Shown here piece by piece: positions 15,656 through 21,925 of a DNA stretch of 25,225 bases; the first letter of the stretch is position 1, and each line of letters starts with the position of its first letter. Origin of the DNA: JBLHKS01 sp047620505 (GTDB lineage Bacteria; Verrucomicrobiota; Verrucomicrobiia; Verrucomicrobiales; DEV007). The DNA lies in NCBI GenBank assembly GCA_047620505.1, contig JBLHKS010000103.1:1-25225 (forward strand), in the 5' to 3' direction. The notes under the pieces are model-generated. The model had not been told where the DNA came from. It worked only from the letters and a program-made list of their open reading frames with translations, and searched no databases. Made by a program: the position numbers and the translations under genes.

Positions 15656-18130
15656 ATGAAAAATCGATTTCAACTCCGCCTCGTGCCGATTCTACTCACG
15701 TTTTTGTGCACAGTCGTTGGCGGCCTCGCTCAAGACACTCCGTCAGCAGCTGCTGAGGATGACGATTTCGGAACGGAGCCTGCGAAGCCGACGGGTGACG
15801 ACGATTTCGGGACCGAGCCCGCGAAGCCGACCGGTGATGACGACTTCGGGACCGAGCCCGCGAGTGGGGACGACGATTTCGGCTCAGACGATGCGGAGAA
15901 GAAGCCTGACGAAGAGGAGGAAGCCGAGGAGAAGCCGAAAGAGTTCACAACGGCGGCTGAAGCGCATCTGACCTTCCTCAAAGCGCTCGAATCCGAGAAC
16001 CGTTTTCCAAGCGCGGCGACTTGCGCGTCCTGCCATCCGGATCACTACCGCGAATGGTCAGTTTCAGCCCACGCCTATTCGCAGATGAGCCCGGTTTTCA
16101 ACACGATGCACGCGGCGATCGTCGATCGCACGGCAGGGACGAATGGGGATTTCTGCATTCGCTGTCATACCCAGATTGGCATGCAGCGCGACGAGCCGCT
16201 TTTCACTTCAAACTTGAATCGGCACCCGGCTTCGATCGAAGGGATCACCTGCGTTGTTTGCCATCGGGTGAACAAAAATTACGGGAAAGTCAGCGGTCGA
16301 ACTCACATTCAGGCGGGCGACATTTTCACGACGATGTACGGGCCTCAGGGTAGCGCGATTTTGATGGAAACGCTGGCGGAGGAAGAGCTGAAGAAGAAGC
16401 TGAATCCGCTCCGAGTCGATCCCGAAACCGGCGAGCCCTTCGCGGGCAAAAAGGACCTCCACGCGACGATCGAGAAGTTCGATCCGATCGCGACTTCGGG
16501 CTTCTGCGGCTCGTGCCACGACGTGAATCTGCTGAACGGTTTCCGGCTTGAGGAGGCGTTTTCGCAGTTTAAGAACTCGCCAGCTGCGGACAAGGAGCAG
16601 AATTGTCAGGACTGCCACATGGGCAAAGTTCCAGGCGCTGTCGCGACGACGATCGACAAGCGGCTCGATCCCGCCGCGTTCGTTCGCGAAAATTATCGAT
16701 TCGGTCCAGGCGCTCGAATTGACGGCGATCTCTGGGCCGTCGAAGGCAAGCCGGAGACTGGAAAATACGGATTCGCAACGACACCGCGAAAACGAACGAA
16801 TCACATGTTCGTCGGCCCGGACTACTCGATTATCCACCCGGCGATTTTCCCCCATTCACAGGATCTGAGGCAGGCTTTCTGGGAAACGACGAGGGAACTC
16901 GAGTCGGGTAAGTACGAACGCGTTGGCTTGGCTCACCTCATTGAATTCAAGTACGAGAAAGGTTGGGGCGATTCCGAGAGCGCATTCGAGAAGTCGATGG
17001 TCGAAGATCCAGACAAGGAAAAGGGGCTCCCGTGGCCTTGGGACGACCCAATTGTCCGCCTGACGATGGCTGAAAAGCTGAACGATAATTTCAAGCTACT
17101 GAACGCGATCAACACGCAGCGAGTTCAGATTTTGAGGCGCGGCGTTCAGTTGCACAACTTCGAAGTAATCCGAAACGACAACCGCGGAATGGAATTTCGG
17201 ATCAAAGTGGTTAACGGAACCGACGGTCACGGTGTTCCGACTGGCTTCGATGCGGAGCGACTCGCCTTCCTCGAAGTGAAGGTCACCGACGCCAAGGGCC
17301 GAGTCGTTTTCAAAAGCGGCGATCGCGATCCAAACGGCGACATTCGCGATCTCCACTCGTCTTACGTCCACGCGGAAGCCGAGAAAACGGGCGACTGGCT
17401 TGCTGAGTCCGATTGGAAAACAGCAGCCGGGCTGAAGCGGATGCGCGACGATGAAAAATGGCTCGAGGATCCGTTTCTCTTTAATTTGCAATCGAAGTTC
17501 CTAACTCGAAATCATCGCGGTGGTGAGCGCGAACAGATTTTGGCGGTGAATTATTCGATTGATCCCCTCCCCTACATTCGGCCCGACACGCGGCCTGGAA
17601 TTCTCGTCGCGCGGCCAGCAGCTGCTAGAAAGCAGGCCCGAATTCTGCCGCCGAATGGACATCGCTGGGCAGACTACAAAATCAAGCCATCTCAGCTCAC
17701 CGGTGACGCTCCCTACGAAATCAGCGCGAAGTTTGTCTGGCAAATGGTGCCCGTGAACCTCGTTAAGGAGATCAGCGATCAGGGTTTTGATTACAATCTT
17801 TCTCCAGCCGAAGTGGCGCGGAGAGTCGCGTTTGGCCACAAAATGCCGGACGGAACGCGGCGTGGCGGCGCAATCACGACTTGGGAGCGCTCGATCAAAA
17901 TCGGTCAGAGCGAAGCACCGACCGCAGACTGGAAACCGAGCGAAGAAGATATTCTAGCGGAGCCGACAGCGCCGTTCCCGTGGCGAGATCCAGCTGAATT
18001 TGGCGGAATCGAAGGAGGAATTAGCCTGCCCACGGAACTCGGCGATCTACCGGCGGGCGAAGGCGGTGCCGACGCGAGCAAGCTGACTCCCAAGCCATCC
18101 GAGAGCAAATCGGACGACAGTTTTGAGTAA
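15656..18130 (+). CDS. Exported pentaheme-type cytochrome with N-terminal acidic repeats
   Basis: An 824-residue protein with a signal peptide (MKNRFQLRLVPILLTFLCTV, cleavage near Ala25). Immediately after cleavage it has four DDDFG repeats (residues 35-78) and a Glu/Lys-rich acidic stretch. Five CxxCH sites follow: 123-127 (CASCH), 167-171 (CIRCH), 199-203 (CVVCH), 284-288 (CGSCH) and 317-321 (CQDCH). The HPDHYREWSVSAHAYSQMSP segment is typical of cytochrome c554/NrfA-like multiheme folds. A heme-free C-terminal half contains NGTDGHGVPTG near 520-530, a pattern seen in accessory beta domains of multiheme cytochromes. The tail is acidic. It starts 56 bp after the decaheme-type gene, the longest gap inside the array, so an internal promoter is possible, though none is convincing. 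Periplasmic or outer-membrane-associated electron carrier; enzymatic activity cannot be told. Confidence 0.85.
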   Translation: MKNRFQLRLVPILLTFLCTVVGGLAQDTPSAAAEDDDFGTEPAKPTGDDDFGTEPAKPTGDDDFGTEPASGDDDFGSDDAEKKPDEEEEAEEKPKEFTTAAEAHLTFLKALESENRFPSAATCASCHPDHYREWSVSAHAYSQMSPVFNTMHAAIVDRTAGTNGDFCIRCHTQIGMQRDEPLFTSNLNRHPASIEGITCVVCHRVNKNYGKVSGRTHIQAGDIFTTMYGPQGSAILMETLAEEELKKKLNPLRVDPETGEPFAGKKDLHATIEKFDPIATSGFCGSCHDVNLLNGFRLEEAFSQFKNSPAADKEQNCQDCHMGKVPGAVATTIDKRLDPAAFVRENYRFGPGARIDGDLWAVEGKPETGKYGFATTPRKRTNHMFVGPDYSIIHPAIFPHSQDLRQAFWETTRELESGKYERVGLAHLIEFKYEKGWGDSESAFEKSMVEDPDKEKGLPWPWDDPIVRLTMAEKLNDNFKLLNAINTQRVQILRRGVQLHNFEVIRNDNRGMEFRIKVVNGTDGHGVPTGFDAERLAFLEVKVTDAKGRVVFKSGDRDPNGDIRDLHSSYVHAEAEKTGDWLAESDWKTAAGLKRMRDDEKWLEDPFLFNLQSKFLTRNHRGGEREQILAVNYSIDPLPYIRPDTRPGILVARPAAARKQARILPPNGHRWADYKIKPSQLTGDAPYEISAKFVWQMVPVNLVKEISDQGFDYNLSPAEVARRVAFGHKMPDGTRRGGAITTWERSIKIGQSEAPTADWKPSEEDILAEPTAPFPWRDPAEFGGIEGGISLPTELGDLPAGEGGADASKLTPKPSESKSDDSFE
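15744..15755. repeat. Palindrome CAGCAGCTGCTG, perfect
   Basis: Perfect copy with T/A flanks giving a 14-bp palindrome (15743-15756). It encodes SAAAE between signal peptide and acidic repeat of the pentaheme-type cytochrome. Confidence 0.95.
15758..15889 (+). repeat. 39-bp DDDFGTEPAKPTG coding tandem repeat
   Basis: Two full 39-bp units (15758-15796, 15797-15835) encode DDDFGTEPAKPTG. A shortened third unit (15836-15868) and a partial fourth (DDDFGSD, 15869-15889) follow. The repeats directly follow the signal peptide of the pentaheme-type cytochrome. The same core peptide recurs in the decaheme-type protein of the preceding gene. Confidence 0.9.
17616..17627. repeat. Palindrome variant, one mismatch
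   Basis: CAGCAGCTGCTA; the inner AGCAGCTGCT is intact. It encodes PAAAR, with an AGA Arg codon directly after it, in the C-terminal part of the pentaheme-type cytochrome. Confidence 0.85.
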
Positions 18131-18137
18131 AGATCAG

Positions 18138-19658
18138 ATGAGAAACGCGCACAAAATTCTCAGAGGAACAGCCGCTCTCGTGGCTGGGCTCTCGTTTTCG
18201 AGCCTCCTCGCGGAAGACGGCAAACATGAGCACGGCCACGATCTCGGCTTAAGCGAAGAGTTCGTCCCGTTCGAAGAACTCGGCGAGGGATTCACGAAGC
18301 GGCCTAAGCCGGTTACCGAAGTTCTTGAAGACGCGGTGTTCGAGGAAAATCGCCAACGCAATGAGATCATCGAAAATCGTCAGGCCAATCCAGGCGTCGA
18401 AGATGGCCTAGAATTGCCAGAGCGACGCAACCTCTTCGGTGGGAATCCGTTCCTCGGCACAGGCGACATTTTTGAAGGAATTGAGACGCCGACTGGAGCC
18501 GTCGTGCAGCCGGTTTTTATTCTCTGGGGTGACTTCCGAACCGCAGTTCAGACTTTTGACAACGGCGCGACAGACATCACCGAATGGACAAATCGGCTCA
18601 ATGTTTTCGGCAATCTTTACCTGACTCCGACCGAGCGATTGCTCTTCCAGATCCGACCATTTGATCAGGACGGAGGCTTCACCGGCGTCGAATTCGAAGG
18701 TCCGGACGAAGGCGGCTTCGAATCGCTTAACGGGAATATTCGGACGCTTTTTTTTGAGGGCGACATTGGCGAGATTTTCCCTCGCTGGGATCTGACGGAC
18801 ACCAAGCACTTCGACATCGGCTTCTCAGTCGGTCGACAGCCCCTGAATTTTCAGGACGGCATCATCTTGAATGATTTCGTCGACAGCATCGGATTCACCC
18901 GGTCGTCGATGTTCTGGTTCGGCTCGAATGCGACCCACGTGACTGGCTATTTGGGCGTGAACGAACTTCACCGCAATCTCGGAGTCGAAGACGACAACGC
19001 GTTGATCTACGGCATCAACGTTGGAGCCGACTACGACAAATCGACTTACGAACTCGACGCGGTTTACGTCGATGGTGACTCTGCAACCGGCGGCGATGGC
19101 GTCTACCTCGGTGCGGGCCAGATTCGTCGCTTCGGACACTGGAATTCGACTCTACGCTTTAACCAGAGCTGGTCGCTCGACGAGGAGACCACGGCTGTCA
19201 GCACAGGTTCGCTCGTCTCCCATCAGCTGTCGAAAACCATGCGGCACAACCACGATATTTTTTATCTCAACTCCTTCTTGGGCATTGACGATTACGCCTC
19301 AGCCGGCCGCGATCCCTCCACCGGCGGTCCGCTCGGCACTGTCGGAATTCTCTACGCCTCGACTGGCCTTGGTCGATTTGCAGCTCCCCTCGGAAACCGA
19401 GTTGGAGACAATCTCGGCTTCGCCACCGGCTACCAGCATTTCATGAACGACAACAAATCCCAGCTGATTTTTGAGCTCGGAGGTCGGCATGCGATGGAGG
19501 AAAACGAACAGAATTCGTTGGGTTTCATGACTCGATACCAACGCGCTTTTGGCCTTCATCAGATTTTCGTGATCGATGCGTTTGTCGCGGGTTACGACGA
19601 TCCTCTCCTCGATGACTGGGGTTACGGGCTTCGCGCAGAGTGGCGCGTTAAATTCTAA
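18138..19658 (+). CDS. Outer-membrane porin-like beta-barrel protein
   Basis: Start placed at the ATG at 18138, 7 bp after the preceding stop; an in-frame TTG at 18123 would overlap that gene. The 506-residue product begins with a signal peptide (RNAHKILRGTAALVAGLSFS, cleavage near LLAED), then a His/Glu-rich stretch (KHEHGHD) and an acidic helical linker to about residue 115. The rest alternates polar and aromatic residues in strand-length blocks (FILWGDFRTAVQTFDNG, LNVFGNLYLTPTERLLFQIRP, FDIGFSVGRQPLNFQDG, GINVGADYDKSTYELDAVYV) and ends RAEWRVKF with the terminal Phe of outer-membrane barrels. The GRQPLNFQDG strand resembles alginate-export/phosphate-porin-like barrels. Its place between multiheme cytochromes and a reductase suggests an outer-membrane partner for them, but substrate-uptake porin remains possible. 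Confidence 0.75.
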   Translation: MRNAHKILRGTAALVAGLSFSSLLAEDGKHEHGHDLGLSEEFVPFEELGEGFTKRPKPVTEVLEDAVFEENRQRNEIIENRQANPGVEDGLELPERRNLFGGNPFLGTGDIFEGIETPTGAVVQPVFILWGDFRTAVQTFDNGATDITEWTNRLNVFGNLYLTPTERLLFQIRPFDQDGGFTGVEFEGPDEGGFESLNGNIRTLFFEGDIGEIFPRWDLTDTKHFDIGFSVGRQPLNFQDGIILNDFVDSIGFTRSSMFWFGSNATHVTGYLGVNELHRNLGVEDDNALIYGINVGADYDKSTYELDAVYVDGDSATGGDGVYLGAGQIRRFGHWNSTLRFNQSWSLDEETTAVSTGSLVSHQLSKTMRHNHDIFYLNSFLGIDDYASAGRDPSTGGPLGTVGILYASTGLGRFAAPLGNRVGDNLGFATGYQHFMNDNKSQLIFELGGRHAMEENEQNSLGFMTRYQRAFGLHQIFVIDAFVAGYDDPLLDDWGYGLRAEWRVKF

Positions 19659-19663
19659 TCATC

Positions 19664-20980
19664 ATGTTTGACCTGGAATCCTGGACGCAACCGTTCTATG
19701 TCGCCGGCTGGGCGTTGGTCGCGGGCGTCGCTTTCATCTTTCTGATGATCCTGCTAGGCATGCGCCGCCGCCAGCAGCTGCTGGACAACGTGAGGGCTCG
19801 CGAGGTCGCTCTCTTGGACTCGCAAATCGCGAAAGTTCGTTCAACGCGTCAGGTCCTCGAGGGAAAAGTAGAGAACGGATGGAACGGTTTTGCCAACTTT
19901 GTCGTAAGCAAAAAAACTCCGCATGCTGAGAGCGGCATCTGCTCGTTTTACCTTAAACCGAAGGATAAGCGCCTCAAATTGCCGCCGTTTCAGCCGGGCC
20001 AACATCTTGTTTTTCAACTCCCGGTGCCCGGTCAAGCTCAGCCAGTCACTCGCCGTTACAGCCTTTCCGATTCGCGGCATGACGACAGCTATCGAATCAG
20101 CGTCAAGCGACTCACTGCACCTGAGGACTCACCTGAAGAAACTCCGGCAGGACTGGGATCCGAATTTCTTCACGACCATGTCTACGACCAAGCGACCTCG
20201 CGCGAAGATTGCCATCTGCTCGTCTCGGCACCGCAGGGTTCCTTCTACCTTAACCCGCTCGAGGATGGACCGATCGTTCTGATCGGTGGAGGTGTGGGCG
20301 TGACGCCAATGTTGAGCATGTTCAGCGCGATTGCCGAGCAGAATCCCGAACGTGAAGTCTGGTTTTTCTACGGCGTCCGCCACAGCGGCGAGGATATTCT
20401 CGACGAGGAAGGCGTGCTCAGGTCCGAGGTAAAACGGGAACTGGCCACTCGCGAGAATCTGCATCTTTTCGTTCACTACTCGCGTCCGTTGACTCGCGAT
20501 TCGATTCTTCTTGATGGAAATCCGGGACGCTACCGCCCTGGCCGAGTAACCATCGATGTTCTGAAAAAATCGCTACCCAGCAATAATTATCGCTTCTTCA
20601 TCTGTGGAGCCGAAGAGATGATGGATCAGCTCGAGTCCGGTCTCGAAGGATGGGGAGTGCCCGAAGAACACGTCTTCAACGAGAGATTTGGCCCGCCGAA
20701 AAAGAAGCCTGGCCCGGGCGTAGGCTCAGGCATTGTGCGTTTTTCGCGCTCCGAAACCGAGAGCGAATTTGGCGGCGAAGACGGCTGCGTCCTCGACACG
20801 GCTGAGCGTCTCGGTGTTCCGATTTCTAACGACTGCCGAACAGGGGCCTGCGGAACTTGTCTAATCCCGATCCTGTCAGGCAAGGTCAAATATCCTCGCA
20901 AAACCGCCAATCGGCCCGAGTCCGGATTCTGCCTGACCTGCTCTTGCGTCCCCGACGGCGATTTGGTGCTCGATTGCTAA
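19664..20980 (+). CDS. Membrane-anchored FAD/NAD(P) oxidoreductase with C-terminal [2Fe-2S] domain
   Basis: A 438-residue protein. One N-terminal span (about 13-32) is followed by a charged linker to about residue 75. The FAD-binding barrel (about 75-200) has RRYSL at 130-134, and the NAD(P) domain (about 200-340) has IGGGVGVTPM at 207-216 and CGAEEM at 314-319. Residues about 355-438 are a plant-type [2Fe-2S] ferredoxin domain with C391-x4-C396-x2-C399 and a later Cys in CLTCSC (most likely Cys426). The order FAD-NAD-[2Fe-2S] is that of flavohemoprotein/dioxygenase-reductase relatives, not of NqrF, which has its cluster first. It should pass electrons between NAD(P)H and a one-electron partner at the cytoplasmic face. 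As last gene of the array, 5 bp after the porin gene, it is the natural entry or exit point for the redox chain. It overlaps the convergent aminotransferase by 4 bp. Confidence 0.9.
   Translation: MFDLESWTQPFYVAGWALVAGVAFIFLMILLGMRRRQQLLDNVRAREVALLDSQIAKVRSTRQVLEGKVENGWNGFANFVVSKKTPHAESGICSFYLKPKDKRLKLPPFQPGQHLVFQLPVPGQAQPVTRRYSLSDSRHDDSYRISVKRLTAPEDSPEETPAGLGSEFLHDHVYDQATSREDCHLLVSAPQGSFYLNPLEDGPIVLIGGGVGVTPMLSMFSAIAEQNPEREVWFFYGVRHSGEDILDEEGVLRSEVKRELATRENLHLFVHYSRPLTRDSILLDGNPGRYRPGRVTIDVLKKSLPSNNYRFFICGAEEMMDQLESGLEGWGVPEEHVFNERFGPPKKKPGPGVGSGIVRFSRSETESEFGGEDGCVLDTAERLGVPISNDCRTGACGTCLIPILSGKVKYPRKTANRPESGFCLTCSCVPDGDLVLDC
19772..19783. repeat. Palindrome CAGCAGCTGCTG, perfect
   Basis: Perfect copy extended to 14 bp (19771-19784). 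It encodes RQQLLD just after the membrane span of the reductase. Confidence 0.95.
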
Positions 20981-21882
20981 GAATTCACAACGACGGTCCC
21001 TTCGCTCGACGTAAGCTCGCTGTAAAGGCTCCCCAAACGAGTTGTCATTGGCCCCGGCTCGCCTCCACCGAATTCGGTCTCGTCAATCCGCGTCACCGCC
21101 GCGATTTCGCCCATTGTTCCTGTGCAAAAAACTTCGTCTGATGTGTGGATTTCCGCTTCTGGGATGTCGCGAATCTCAGTGGGAATCGCGTAGTCCCGGC
21201 ACATCCTCATTACAGTTGAGCGCGTGATCCCTTCCGGGCAGGCCTTCGTCGTCGAGGTCTTTACGATGCCGTCCTTCACGAGGAAAACGTGAGTCGCATT
21301 CGTCTCTGCGAGATTCCCATCGGTGTCCAGCATCAAAGCATCATCCGCGCCTGCCGCTGTCGCTTCAAGCTTGGCGAGGATCGAGGTCAGCTGATTGCAG
21401 GAATGAATGTGCTGATTCAAAACGTTTGCGAACGGCCTGCGAGTCTGAGCTGTGTGGAAAACCAGCCCCGACTTGTCGTAAACCGGCGCTTTGTGCTCAG
21501 CAAGGATGAAAAACGAACAGCCTTTGGTGTTGATGCGAGGATCGAGGCCCGAGGTGTATTTCAGCCCGCGCGAAACCGTCAGCCGCACGTGAACCGAATC
21601 GCGCATTTCGTTCGCCGCGAGCGTTCGTTTGAGCTCGCCGATGATTTTCTCGTCCCCGGGATAGCCTTGATAGCTTAGCAAGTCAGCGCTCTTGCGAAGC
21701 CGCGCGAGGTGCTCGGTCAGCTTGAAAATTCGGCCGTCGTAGAGCCGAAGGCCTTCCCAAACGGCATCCCCATTCTGAACGGACGAGTCGAATGGGCTGA
21801 CTCCGGCCTGATCGCGATGAACGAGTTCGCCGTTGATGTTGACGATCAAATCCGCATTGGCAGGATTGTAAGACTGGAGCAT
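20977..21882 (-). CDS. Class IV (branched-chain/D-amino-acid type) aminotransferase-like protein
   Basis: Start taken at the ATG at 21882-21880; an in-frame TTG lies two codons upstream. The 301-residue protein has the class IV fold signatures: INGELVHRDQAGVSPFD near the N-terminus, GDAVWEGLRLYDG, HLARLRKSADLL, the cofactor-nitrogen Glu193 in LAETNATHVFLVKDG, and the PEGITRSTVM phosphate-binding segment. These belong to PLP enzymes such as branched-chain aminotransferase, D-alanine aminotransferase and aminodeoxychorismate lyase. The position that normally holds the Schiff-base lysine (DIKS-type motif, 32-34 residues before the Glu) reads His160 in QHIHSCNQL. Either this is a natural His-variant subfamily or the enzyme is not a standard transaminase. 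Lys171 in ILAKLEA is nearby but shifted. It stands alone, convergent with the redox array. Confidence 0.85.
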   Translation of the reverse strand: MLQSYNPANADLIVNINGELVHRDQAGVSPFDSSVQNGDAVWEGLRLYDGRIFKLTEHLARLRKSADLLSYQGYPGDEKIIGELKRTLAANEMRDSVHVRLTVSRGLKYTSGLDPRINTKGCSFFILAEHKAPVYDKSGLVFHTAQTRRPFANVLNQHIHSCNQLTSILAKLEATAAGADDALMLDTDGNLAETNATHVFLVKDGIVKTSTTKACPEGITRSTVMRMCRDYAIPTEIRDIPEAEIHTSDEVFCTGTMGEIAAVTRIDETEFGGGEPGPMTTRLGSLYSELTSSEGTVVVNS

Positions 21883-21925
21883 CAACAAGAGCTAGCAGAT
21901 GCCAGCCCGGTCGCAACGCTCGACA

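Noticed and set aside
5043..20980. Alternative complex III (Act) operon
   Set aside because: Act operons have a long ActB with a molybdopterin-like domain and NrfD-type ActC/ActF proteins of about ten spans. Here the membrane protein has five spans and four heme His, and cyclic-nucleotide domains are present instead.
19664..20980. NqrF subunit of a sodium-pumping NADH:quinone reductase
   Set aside because: Domain order is FAD-NAD-[2Fe-2S] with the cluster last, whereas NqrF has it first, and no other nqr genes are present.
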